A DNA stretch of 64,000 nucleotides from Stenotrophomonas rhizophila (GTDB lineage Bacteria > Pseudomonadota > Gammaproteobacteria > Xanthomonadales > Xanthomonadaceae): the NCBI RefSeq assembly GCF_020857975.1, contig NZ_JACWUO010000010.1, forward strand, positions 87,857-151,856, read 5' to 3'. The notes beneath the pieces were generated by a model, which was not told the DNA's origin, did no database searches, and worked only from the letters and a program-made list of their open reading frames with translations. Every line of letters begins with the position of its first letter. Positions within the stretch are counted from its first letter, which is position 1. Shown piece after piece: positions 56,036 through 64,000 of this stretch. The position numbers and the translations under genes were made by a program.

Positions 56036-58456
56036 ATGGCCCAGCGCCAGCGTGCCCGCCTGTCCGTTTCCCGCCACACCCTCTGCCTGGCCTTGCTCGG
56101 CGCCCTGAGCGGCCCGGCCCTGGCCAATGGCGCCGCCGCGCCGACCACGCTGGACAAGGTGGTGGTCACCGCCGCCGGCTTCGAGCAGAAGATCGCCGAT
56201 GCCCCGGCCAGCATCAGCGTGGTCAGCCGCGAGGAACTGAGCAAGCGCCCCTACACCAGCCTGGTCGACGCGCTGCGCGACGTGGAAGGCATCGACGTGG
56301 GCATGGAACCAACCGACAAGAACGGCCGCGCCACCATCTCCATGCGCGGCATGCCCTCCGATTACACCCTGGTGCTGATCGACGGCCGCCGCCAGAGCAA
56401 TGCCGGCAACCTGTACCCGAACAATTTCGGTGGCGGCCAGTTCTCCTACATGCCGCCGCTGGATGCGATCGAGCGCATCGAAGTGGTGCGCGGCCCGATG
56501 TCCACCCTGTATGGCTCCGATGCGATGGGCGGGGTGATCAACATCATCACCCGCCGCAACCAGGCCGACTGGCATGGCTCGATCACCCAGGGCTTCACCG
56601 TGCAGCAGGACGATCAGTTCGGCGATGCGCGCAGCACCGACCTCTACCTGAGCGGCCCGCTGGTCAAGGACCGGCTCGGCCTGTCGGTGCGCGGCAGCTA
56701 CTACGACACCAAGGCGTCCAATCCGGAATGGGACGACCTGCCGCTGCCGGACGGCACGCTGTGGTCGCGCAGCATCGGCTTCGGTGGCGGCGGCAAGGCA
56801 GTGGCCAACACCAACTGGAACACCGGCCTGCGGCTGAACTTCACCGTCAACGACGACCACGAGCTGTGGCTGGACTACGACGTGTCGCGCCAGAAGTACG
56901 ACAACAGCCAGGGCCAGACCGGCACCCTGGACAGCCTGGCCAGCCTGTGGCGGGTCGGCAGCGCGACCATCCCCAACCCGAACGGCAGCGGCACCGTCAC
57001 CCGCCGGGTGGTGCAGCCGCGGGTGGGCTACACCGCCTACCAGCGCTACGAGCGCGACCAGCTGGCGCTGACCCACCAGGGCCGCTACGCGTTCGGTACC
57101 TGGCAGACCACGCTGACCCACATCACCAGCAACAACCTGGGCCGCTCGCTGCCGCTGACCCTGGACGAGCGCGCCAACCTGCAGACGCTGTGGAACGATG
57201 TCTGCCGCCGCACCGGCGCGGCGGCCAACTGCGCCGCCGGCGCGCGCAACGGGCTGGGCGCGCTCAACCCGGCCGAGATGGCCCGCCTGCAGGCCTTCCT
57301 GCCGCGCCCGCTGCGCACCATGGAACTGGAAGGCAACGTGCTGGACACGATGCTCGACCTGACCTTCGGCGCGCACAAGCTCACCGTTGGCGGCCAGTAC
57401 AACGACACCGACATGGTCGACGGCGTGTTCGGCATGGATGGCGCCGGCTACAAGAACAACGTCAGGCAGCAGCACCGCATGTGGGCGCTGTTCGCCGAGG
57501 ACAACTGGTCGCTGACCGACAGCCTCACCGCCACCGTCGGGGTGCGCTACGACGACCACAACATCTTCGGCAGCCATGTCAGCCCGCGCGCCTACCTGGT
57601 GTGGAACGCCAACGATGCATGGACCCTCAAGGGCGGTGTCAGCACCGGCTACAAAACCCCGCGCCCGGACCAGCTGTTCCCCGGCATCGTCGGTTTCGGC
57701 GGCCAGGGCGTGATCCCGCTGGTCGGCTCGCCGAACCTGCAGCCGGAAACCAGCACCAACTACGAAGTCGCCGCGTACTACCAGGGCGACCGCTGGGGCT
57801 TCAACGTCACCGGCTTCCTCAACAAGTTCGACGACAAGATCGCCAGCGGCGGCACGTTCGCCAACTGCGAAGTGGCGCCCAACGATGGCAGCTACTGCGT
57901 GGACATCGGCCCGGGCTGGGCGGCGCTGGGCTATGGCACCTTCAGCCAGAGCGTGAACATCGACAAGGCCGAAACCCGCGGCGTGGAAGCGGCCGCGCAG
58001 GTAGACCTGCTGGACAACCTGCAACTGCGCGGCAACTACACCTGGACCCGCAGCGAGCAAACCAGCGGCGCCGGCCGGGGCCTGCCGATCACCGGCAACC
58101 CGGCCAGGCACATGGCCAATGCCAGCCTGAACTGGCAGGTCAGCGAGGCGGTGAGCCTATCGCTGATCGGCGAAGGCCGCTACGACCGCTACCGCGACAC
58201 GCTGGTCGGCAACGTCGGCGGCGTCAGCACCTCGCAGACCCGCTACTACGAGGACTACACGATCTTCCACCTCGGCGGCAGCTGGGACATCAACACCTGG
58301 CTGACGGTCAACGCGCGGGTCAACAACCTGTTCGACAAGGACTTCGTATCGCAGTCGTGCGCGCTGATCAGCGACAGCGAATACAGCTGCGTGGACGACT
58401 ATTCGACCAAGGACCAGCGCCGCAGCTACTGGATTTCGCTGAACGCGAAATTCTAG
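56036..58456 (+). CDS. TonB-dependent siderophore receptor
   Basis: An outer-membrane receptor of 806 residues. A signal peptide ends GPALAN. A TonB-box-like TTLDKVVVTAAG leads into a plug with SISVVSREEL, SMRGMPSDYTLVLIDGRRQ and IEVVRGPMSTLYGSDAMGGVINIITRR. The barrel ends in SLNAKF with the terminal Phe. It resembles FepA/CirA-type receptors, but the ligand cannot be read. It follows the second Fur-box-like palindrome. Confidence 0.92.
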   Translation: MAQRQRARLSVSRHTLCLALLGALSGPALANGAAAPTTLDKVVVTAAGFEQKIADAPASISVVSREELSKRPYTSLVDALRDVEGIDVGMEPTDKNGRATISMRGMPSDYTLVLIDGRRQSNAGNLYPNNFGGGQFSYMPPLDAIERIEVVRGPMSTLYGSDAMGGVINIITRRNQADWHGSITQGFTVQQDDQFGDARSTDLYLSGPLVKDRLGLSVRGSYYDTKASNPEWDDLPLPDGTLWSRSIGFGGGGKAVANTNWNTGLRLNFTVNDDHELWLDYDVSRQKYDNSQGQTGTLDSLASLWRVGSATIPNPNGSGTVTRRVVQPRVGYTAYQRYERDQLALTHQGRYAFGTWQTTLTHITSNNLGRSLPLTLDERANLQTLWNDVCRRTGAAANCAAGARNGLGALNPAEMARLQAFLPRPLRTMELEGNVLDTMLDLTFGAHKLTVGGQYNDTDMVDGVFGMDGAGYKNNVRQQHRMWALFAEDNWSLTDSLTATVGVRYDDHNIFGSHVSPRAYLVWNANDAWTLKGGVSTGYKTPRPDQLFPGIVGFGGQGVIPLVGSPNLQPETSTNYEVAAYYQGDRWGFNVTGFLNKFDDKIASGGTFANCEVAPNDGSYCVDIGPGWAALGYGTFSQSVNIDKAETRGVEAAAQVDLLDNLQLRGNYTWTRSEQTSGAGRGLPITGNPARHMANASLNWQVSEAVSLSLIGEGRYDRYRDTLVGNVGGVSTSQTRYYEDYTIFHLGGSWDINTWLTVNARVNNLFDKDFVSQSCALISDSEYSCVDDYSTKDQRRSYWISLNAKF

Positions 58457-58570
58457 GATTGGAGGGGCGCTGCTGCAGAGGCAACAGCACTCTGCGTCCT
58501 TGGTTCTGCGGGATGGGGGCGGCGGGATGGGGTTGCTCTGAAGGCAGATCAACAGCATGGAGGCACAAGC

Positions 58571-58666
58571 AGCCGAGCATGGCTCGGCTCTACCGGGAAG
58601 ATCCATTTCCCGGTAGGTACCGACCGTTGGGCGGTGCATCTGGTAGTGCCGAGCCATGCTCGGCAC
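58571..58666. repeat. Cluster of three SMAG-type repeats
   Basis: AGCCGAGCATGGCTCGGCTC with TACC (58571-58594, minus-type), GTAGGTACCGACCGTTGGGC (58613-58635) and GTAGTGCCGAGCCATGCTCG (58643-58666). The first and third form an inverted pair around the second. They lie after the receptor stop. The rest of the gap to 58884 has no evident gene. Confidence 0.8.
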
Positions 58667-58884
58667 CTCCCCAACAAAACTTCCCAAAGCCCGCTCTTCC
58701 ATGCCTACCAGCCAACTGTCCACGGGGCGGCGGGTATGGGTTCACGGGACCCTGAGGCGCATGGATGCGCCGACGGAGCCTACACGGACGTACTTGCGGC
58801 GTGTCCCGGACGGCCCATACCCGCCGCCCCGCTTGCAACCAGCAAGCAATTCGCTATTGCTCTTGGCTCTTGGACACCCCACAA

Positions 58885-58904
58885 ATTGCGAACCATTCTC
58901 ATCA
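58885..58904 (+). promoter_or_regulatory. Fur-box-like site upstream of the PepSY unit
   Basis: ATTGCGAACCATTCTCATCA shows the GCGAAnCATTCTCAT pattern of Fur sites, 38 bases before the GTG of the PepSY gene. It suggests that the third unit is iron-regulated from its own promoter. Confidence 0.65.
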
Positions 58905-58941
58905 ATGGTGTAATCCGCATCCAGATCCCAATGCAGTAACC

Positions 58942-59577
58942 GTGGCCACTTCCTCCTCCAGCGTGCAGCAACAACAAAGCCGCGGCTTCTGGCTGCGCAC
59001 CCTGCACCAGTGGCACTGGATCAGCTCGGCCGTATGCCTGATCGGCATGCTGCTGTTTGCCGCCACCGGCATCACCTTGAACCACGCCGCCAGGATCGAA
59101 GCCAAGCCCCAGGTAGTCAACCGCCAGCTGGAACTGCCGGCCGACCTGCTCGGCAAGCTCGGCGACCGCGCCGACGGCAACGCCCCGCTCCCGCGCGCCA
59201 CCGCCCGCTGGCTGGATGAACACCTGGCCATCTCGATCGGCCGCCGCCCGGCCGAATGGTCCGAGGGCGAAATCTACCTGTCCCTGCCCAGCCCCGGCGG
59301 CGACGCCTGGCTGAGCATCGACCGCGACAGCGGCGCGGTGGAATACGAAGCCACCTCGCGCGGCTGGGTGTCCTACTTCAACGACCTGCACAAAGGCCGC
59401 AACGCCGGCCCCGCCTGGGGCTGGTTCCTGGACGTCTTCGCCGCCGCCTGCCTGGTGTTCTGCATCACCGGCCTGTTCCTGCTGCACCTGCACGCCCGCC
59501 AGCGCCGCATGACCTGGCCGCTGGTCGGCCTGGGCCTGCTGGTCCCGCTGCTGATCGCCCTGATCCTCATCCACTGA
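58942..59577 (+). CDS. PepSY-associated transmembrane protein
   Basis: An inner-membrane protein of 211 residues. It has helices near 25-45 ([23 protein letters not shown]) and two at the C-terminus ([37 protein letters not shown]). The conserved His residues (NDLHKG, LHLHARQ) could bind heme or metal. PepSY transmembrane proteins of this type often act in siderophore-iron reduction. The start is GTG 58942 ([10 protein letters not shown]). Confidence 0.85.
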   Translation: MATSSSSVQQQQSRGFWLRTLHQWHWISSAVCLIGMLLFAATGITLNHAARIEAKPQVVNRQLELPADLLGKLGDRADGNAPLPRATARWLDEHLAISIGRRPAEWSEGEIYLSLPSPGGDAWLSIDRDSGAVEYEATSRGWVSYFNDLHKGRNAGPAWGWFLDVFAAACLVFCITGLFLLHLHARQRRMTWPLVGLGLLVPLLIALILIH

Positions 59578-59600
59578 CCGTCCCCTTCCGGAGCCGCACC

Positions 59601-60119
59601 ATGCGCGTCACCCTGACCATCGCCCTGAGCGGCCTGCTGGCCACCTCGCCGGCCTATGCCGCCACCCTGGACATCAACGTCGAGGTGCCCAAGCTCACCG
59701 TCGCCGAATACCACCGCCCCTACGTGGCCGTGTGGCTGGAAGGGGCCGACCAGAAGGTCGCCGCCAACCTGTCGGTGTGGTACCAGCAGACCGGCAACAG
59801 CGAAGGCCATGGCACCAAGTGGCTGCCCGACCTGCGCCAGTGGTGGCGCAAGAGCGGCCGCACCCTGGCCGTGCCCGTGGACGGAGTGACCGGCCCGACC
59901 CGCCCGGCCGGCAAGCACGCGCTGTCGTTCAACGACAAACAGCCGGCACTGAAAGCCCTGGCCCCGGGCAACTACACTCTGGTGGTGGAAGCCGTACGTG
60001 AAGTCGGCGGCCGCGAACTGCTCAAGATCCCCTTCACCTGGCCGGCGACCTCCGCACAGAGCGGCAAGGCGCAGGGCAGCACCGAACTGGGCCTGGTCAC
60101 GCTGTCGGCCAAGCCCTGA
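59601..60119 (+). CDS. DUF2271 periplasmic protein
   Basis: A protein of 172 residues with a signal peptide ending SPAYAA. The rest fits DUF2271 ([25 protein letters not shown] cut as beta-strands, and [14 protein letters not shown]). The function is unknown, but these genes normally lie with PepSY, DUF4198 and ApbE in iron loci, as here. It is 23 bases after the PepSY gene. Confidence 0.85.
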   Translation: MRVTLTIALSGLLATSPAYAATLDINVEVPKLTVAEYHRPYVAVWLEGADQKVAANLSVWYQQTGNSEGHGTKWLPDLRQWWRKSGRTLAVPVDGVTGPTRPAGKHALSFNDKQPALKALAPGNYTLVVEAVREVGGRELLKIPFTWPATSAQSGKAQGSTELGLVTLSAKP

Positions 60120-60222
60120 TGCTTTACTGCCCTGCCGGGCAGGTACCCACCGGGCCGTCGCCCTGCGACGGTGGCATGGCCCCCCGGCCATCCTCCCCCT
60201 CATCCCTACATGGAGTTTTTCG

Positions 60223-61029
60223 ATGAAGCGCTCGCTTGTCCTAGCCGCCGCCCTGGCCGCCGCACTTCCGTTCTCCGCCCTGGCCCACAAGGCCTGGCTG
60301 CAGCCCTCGCAGACCGTGATCGCCGGCAACAGCCCGTGGATCACCGTCGATGCGGCGGTGTCCAACGACCTGTTCTACTTCAACCACGTGCCGCTGCGCC
60401 TGGACAGCCTGGTCATCACCGCCCCCGACGGCACCGTCGTGCAGCCGCAGAACGCGGCCACCGGCAAGTTCCGCAGCGTGTTCGACGTCGAACTGACCCA
60501 GCAGGGCACCTACCGCCTGGCCTCGGTCAACAACGGCCTGTCGGCCAGCTGGGAAGAAGACGGCAAGCCCAAGCGCTGGCGCGGTACCCCGGCCACCTTC
60601 GCCAGCGAAGTGCCGAAGAAGGCCAAGAAGCTGCAGGTGGCCCAGTCGGTCGGCCGCATCGAAACCTTCGTCACCAACGGCACCCCGAACGACACCGCGC
60701 TCAAGCCGACCAAGCAGGGCATCGAAATGATCGCGCTGGGCCATCCCAACGACCTGGTCGCCGGTGAAGCCGCGCGCTTCCGCGTGCTGGTCGACGGCAA
60801 GCCGCGCGCCGGGCTGGCCTTCGAGATCACCCGCGGTGGCACCCGTTACCGCAACGCCCAGGACGAGATCAAGGTCACCACCGACAAGAAGGGCGAGTTC
60901 TCGGTGACCTGGCCCGAAGCGGGCATGTACTGGCTGGAAACCGGCAGCGAAGACAAGAAGACCTCGCTCAAGCAGGCCAAGACCCGCCGCCTGAGCTACG
61001 TGGCCACGCTGGAAGTGCTGCCGCAGTAA
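60223..61029 (+). CDS. DUF4198 periplasmic protein
   Basis: A protein of 268 residues with a signal peptide ending [11 protein letters not shown]4198 domains resemble carbohydrate/metal-binding immunoglobulin-like proteins such as the NikM C-terminal domain. The N-terminal His after cleavage (HKAWLQPS) is typical and could bind metal. The start ATG 60223 is used. Members occur with iron or nickel transport. Confidence 0.85.
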   Translation: MKRSLVLAAALAAALPFSALAHKAWLQPSQTVIAGNSPWITVDAAVSNDLFYFNHVPLRLDSLVITAPDGTVVQPQNAATGKFRSVFDVELTQQGTYRLASVNNGLSASWEEDGKPKRWRGTPATFASEVPKKAKKLQVAQSVGRIETFVTNGTPNDTALKPTKQGIEMIALGHPNDLVAGEAARFRVLVDGKPRAGLAFEITRGGTRYRNAQDEIKVTTDKKGEFSVTWPEAGMYWLETGSEDKKTSLKQAKTRRLSYVATLEVLPQ

Positions 61030-61136
61030 CCGTCGTTTGCGGTTGTTGCGCGCACCTTCCCGCTCCCCTCCGCGCCCCCTTGCACAGCAAGGGGGTGCCT
61101 ACCAGACCCTTTTCGGCGCAGGGCGGCACGCCCGCC

Positions 61137-62129
61137 ATGCCCACCCCCATGAACGACGCAGATATCGACATCGCCAGCCTCGGTGGCCACACCATGGGCA
61201 CCACCTGGCAGGTAAAACTGGCCGTGGCGCGCACCCGCGACCTGCACCCGCTGCACGCCGGCATCCAGGCCCGGCTCGACGCCATCGTGGCGCAGATGAG
61301 CACCTGGGAAGCCCATAGCGACATCTCCCGGTTCAACCGCGCAGCGGCGGGAACCACCCACACCCCGCCGACGCTGTTTGCCCGCGTGCTCGACTGCGCC
61401 ACCGACGTGGCCCGGCGCAGCGACGGCGCCTTCGATCCCACCGTCGGCCCGCTGGTGGCGCTGTGGGGCTTCGGCGCGCAGGCACAGGCCCGGCGCATCC
61501 CCGATCCCACCCTGCTCGCCGCCACTCGCGCCCGCTGCGGCTGGCAGCGCCTGCATTGGCAGGCCGGCCAGCTGCTGCAGCCCGGCGGCCTGGAACTGGA
61601 TCTGTCGGCCATCGCCAAGGGCTTCGGCGTGGACCAGGCCAGCCAGTGGCTGCGCCAGCAGGGCGTGCCGGCCGCATTGGTGGAAGTAGGCGGCGAACTG
61701 CACGGCTACGGACGCAAGCCCGGTGGCCAGCCGTGGCGCGTGCTGGTCGAAGCCGGCCCCGAAGAAGAGGCCGACACCGATTTGCCGGCACGCGTGCTGG
61801 CGCTGGACGACCTGGCCGTGGCCACCTCCGGCGACCGCTGGCACCATTTCGAACAGGACGGCGCGCAGTTCAGTCATACCCTGGACCCGCGCACCGGCGC
61901 GCCGGTGACGCGCGCCGCCGCGGCGGTCACCGTCGCCGCGCGCGATGCGATGCACGCCGACGCCTGGGCCACCGCACTGACCGTGATGGGCCATGCGCAG
62001 GGCCTTGCCTTCGCCCAGGCCCATGGCCTGGCCGCGCGCTTCGTCTGCCGCGGCGCGCACGGCATCGAAGAACATCTCAGCCCGGCCTTCGCGCGGCTGC
62101 TCGATGCGCCCCAGGCGCAGCCGGCATGA
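61137..62129 (+). CDS. apbE: ApbE-family FAD:protein FMN transferase
   Basis: A flavin transferase of 330 residues. It carries the ApbE pattern MGTTWQVKL near the start, DLSAIAKGFGVDQAS in the centre, GGELHGYG and a late HTLDPRTGAPV. It attaches FMN covalently to a Thr/Ser of a partner, which may be a neighbouring flavoprotein. ATG 61137 is used; an ATG at 61149 is an alternative. No clear signal peptide is seen. The stop overlaps the next start (ATGA). Confidence 0.92.
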   Translation: MPTPMNDADIDIASLGGHTMGTTWQVKLAVARTRDLHPLHAGIQARLDAIVAQMSTWEAHSDISRFNRAAAGTTHTPPTLFARVLDCATDVARRSDGAFDPTVGPLVALWGFGAQAQARRIPDPTLLAATRARCGWQRLHWQAGQLLQPGGLELDLSAIAKGFGVDQASQWLRQQGVPAALVEVGGELHGYGRKPGGQPWRVLVEAGPEEEADTDLPARVLALDDLAVATSGDRWHHFEQDGAQFSHTLDPRTGAPVTRAAAAVTVAARDAMHADAWATALTVMGHAQGLAFAQAHGLAARFVCRGAHGIEEHLSPAFARLLDAPQAQPA

Positions 62130-63733
62130 GCCGCCCCTCGCGCGCCGCCGTTGGCAACCTGCTGGCGATCACCCTGCTGGCGGTACTGGCCTGGCTGTTG
62201 CTGCGCCTGCACCTGCAGGAAAGCTGGTGGCAGGGCGCACCGCTGGCCACGCGCTGGCGCTGGGCCGCCGGTAGCGTGGCCGGCTATGCCGCGCTGTGCG
62301 CTCTGATCTGGTGGCGGGGGCGCCCGCGCGAAGATGCCATCGCCGCCGACGGACCCGCGCCGATCCTGCTGGTCTGGGCCAGCCAGACCGGGTTCGCCCG
62401 GCAGCTATGCGAACGCAGCGCCGAAGCCCTGCGCGCGGCCGGGTTGCCGGTGCGGCTGCGCGGCCTGCACCAGATCGATGCCGGCACGCTGCAGCAGGCC
62501 TCGCGGATACTGTTCATCGCCAGCACCACCGGCGAAGGCGATGCGCCCGACCACGCGCTGCCGTTCCTGCGCAACGTCATGCCGCAGGCCCTGGCCGTGC
62601 CGCAGTTGCAGTACGCCGTGCTGGCCCTGGGCGACCGCAGCTACGGGCATTTCTGCGCCTTCGGCCATCAGCTCGATGCGTGGTTGCGCCAGCACGGTGC
62701 GCATCCGTTGTTCGACACGGTCGAGGTGGACAACGCCGACCCGGCCGCGCTGCGCCACTGGCAACAACTGCTGGGCCAGCTGGGCGGCAGCGCCACCGAC
62801 CTGCCCGACTGGAACCCGGCCGAGTACCAGCACTGGCAGCTGCGCAGCCGTGCGCTGCAGAACCCGGGCAGTCCGGGTGCGCCGACCTGGCAGGTGGCGC
62901 TGGTGCCGGCCGACGGCGTGCTGCCCGCGTGGCAGGCCGGCGACGTGGTGGAGATCGGCCCGCGGCACGCGCCGGCGGCGGTGGAGGCGTGGCTGGCCGA
63001 GGCCGGAATGGACGGCGCCGCGATGATCGACGGGCAGACCCTGCGTACCCATCTGTCGCGCGCGCACCTGCCGGGCGCGGATGAGTGGCCCGCTAGCGAG
63101 TCGGCCGCGCTGGTGGCCAGCCTGCGCCCGCTGCCGCACCGCGAGTACTCCATCGCCAGCATGCCCGTGGAAGGCCAGGTGCTGTTGCTGCTGCGCCGCC
63201 AGCTGCGCCCGGACGGCACGCCCGGGCTGGGCAGCGGCTGGTTGTGCGACCACGCCGAACTGGGCGGCCGCATCGACCTGCGCTTCCGCAGCAACCCGAA
63301 TTTCCATGCCCCGGCGCATGACGCACCGTTGATCCTGATCGGCAACGGCACCGGCATCGCCGGGCTGCGCGCGCATCTGCGCGCCCGCATCGATGCCGGC
63401 GCGCGACGCAACTGGCTGCTGTTCGGCGAGCGCACCCAAGCGCACGATTTCTTCTTTGGCGATGAACTCAGCGCCTGGCATCAGGCCGGAGGCATCCAGC
63501 GCCTGGATACGGTGTTCAGCCGCGACGGCGGTGAACACCGCTACGTGCAGGACCGGCTGCAGGCGCGCCTGGGCGAGCTGCGCCAGTGGGTACGCGACGG
63601 TGCCACCGTCCTGGTCTGCGGCAGCCTGCAGGGCATGGCCCCGGCGGTGGACGCGGTGATCGAACAGGCGCTGGGACGCGAGGGCAAGGAAGCATTGATC
63701 GTGGCCGGAAGATATCGGCGCGACGTGTATTGA
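62126..63733 (+). CDS. Membrane-anchored flavodoxin/FAD reductase (CysJ-like)
   Basis: A protein of 535 residues. An N-terminal helix (about 10-26) and a second (about 49-65) anchor it in the membrane. A flavodoxin domain (about 75-215) has LLVWASQTGFARQL, STTGEGDAPDHALPF and VLALGDRSYGHFC. The FAD/NADP reductase part follows, with REYSIASMPVEG, LIGNGTGIAGLRAHL and a C-terminal NADP site. It resembles the alpha subunit of sulfite reductase but is fused to a membrane anchor. With PepSY it probably supplies electrons for ferric-siderophore reduction. It overlaps apbE by four bases. Confidence 0.9.
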   Translation: MSRPSRAAVGNLLAITLLAVLAWLLLRLHLQESWWQGAPLATRWRWAAGSVAGYAALCALIWWRGRPREDAIAADGPAPILLVWASQTGFARQLCERSAEALRAAGLPVRLRGLHQIDAGTLQQASRILFIASTTGEGDAPDHALPFLRNVMPQALAVPQLQYAVLALGDRSYGHFCAFGHQLDAWLRQHGAHPLFDTVEVDNADPAALRHWQQLLGQLGGSATDLPDWNPAEYQHWQLRSRALQNPGSPGAPTWQVALVPADGVLPAWQAGDVVEIGPRHAPAAVEAWLAEAGMDGAAMIDGQTLRTHLSRAHLPGADEWPASESAALVASLRPLPHREYSIASMPVEGQVLLLLRRQLRPDGTPGLGSGWLCDHAELGGRIDLRFRSNPNFHAPAHDAPLILIGNGTGIAGLRAHLRARIDAGARRNWLLFGERTQAHDFFFGDELSAWHQAGGIQRLDTVFSRDGGEHRYVQDRLQARLGELRQWVRDGATVLVCGSLQGMAPAVDAVIEQALGREGKEALIVAGRYRRDVY

Positions 63734-63751
63734 GCAACGGCCATCGCGTAT

Positions 63752-63828
63752 CGCCGGTAGGGTCGGTTCCCAAACGACTGCCGGTAGCAGTGACCGGCGT
63801 GACGAACGCATGACCCGTGCCGGAGCCG
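63752..63828. repeat. 77-bp perfect direct repeat, copy 1
   Basis: It starts CGCCGGTAGGGTCGG and ends GTGCCGGAGCCG, and is identical to 63924-64000. The two copies are 172 bases apart start to start. Each contains GTAG-type repeat pieces. Confidence 0.85.
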
Positions 63829-63923
63829 CCTTCGATCGAAGGTCATGCCCTTATCGAATGTTGCCCAGCGTATCGGCGGTCGATCGGGATGCGACCCTAC
63901 CAGGGCTCCAATGCACCGAACAC

Positions 63924-64000
63924 CGCCGGTAGGGTCGGTTCCCAAACGACTGCCGGTAGCAGTGACCGGCGTGACGAACGCATGACCCGTGCCGGAGCCG
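63924..64000. repeat. 77-bp perfect direct repeat, copy 2 (runs off the window)
   Basis: Identical to 63752-63828 for all 77 bases up to the window edge, so it may be longer. The 95 bases between the copies (63829-63923) contain GACCCTACC, the inverse of GGTAGGGTC, and no gene. Confidence 0.85.

Overview
The window is high-GC chromosomal DNA from a gamma-proteobacterium of the Xanthomonadaceae, most likely Stenotrophomonas. Two things point there. One is the MurL/MurD2 route to D-glutamate in peptidoglycan beside a fused aspartokinase-diaminopimelate decarboxylase. The other is the scattered palindromic repeats that start with GTAG (SMAG-type repeats, known from S. maltophilia). I saw no tRNA, rRNA, CRISPR array, insertion sequence, integrase, relaxase or replication origin.

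Layout. 1-13.5 kb is housekeeping: a partial dienelactone hydrolase, murD2-murL-aspartokinase/DAP decarboxylase on the minus strand, PhzF-like and amidohydrolase enzymes, OsmC, a histone-tailed HU protein, small envelope proteins, a PfpI-like protein and a SET-domain methyltransferase. 13.6-19.0 kb is a complete regulator-sufBCDS operon for Fe-S cluster assembly, with a good promoter and terminator.

20.0-44.9 kb is the most unusual part. A minus-strand block runs trbB-C-D-E-F-G-H-I-J-L, a lytic transglycosylase, a fimbrial adhesin, a TraF-type pilin peptidase, a fimbrial subunit, an usher-pathway chaperone, the usher and an autotransporter whose start overlaps the usher stop. A P-type (RP4/Trb-like) type IV secretion system, a chaperone-usher fimbria and an autotransporter therefore sit head to tail. 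No coupling ATPase or relaxase is in view. Three RcsB-like response regulators flank the block. One has lost its phospho-acceptor aspartate, and another is paired with a stand-alone receiver-HPt protein. There is no sensor kinase in the window. Several intergenic gaps carry sites resembling half of an RcsB box.

45.4-50.5 kb holds a Sec-exported Rhs/YD-repeat protein with a variable C-terminal tail of about 150 residues, followed by an overlapping four-helix membrane protein that is a candidate immunity protein.

50.7-63.7 kb carries a GNAT acetyltransferase and a Rieske protein, then an iron region of three units, each preceded by a Fur-box-like sequence. The first unit is a small Pro-rich membrane protein, a Fiu-like TonB-dependent receptor and a PiuC-type dioxygenase. 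The second is another small Pro-rich membrane protein and a second TonB-dependent receptor. The third is PepSY-DUF2271-DUF4198-ApbE-flavoreductase, which looks like a reductive module for releasing iron. The window ends inside a perfect 77-bp direct repeat.
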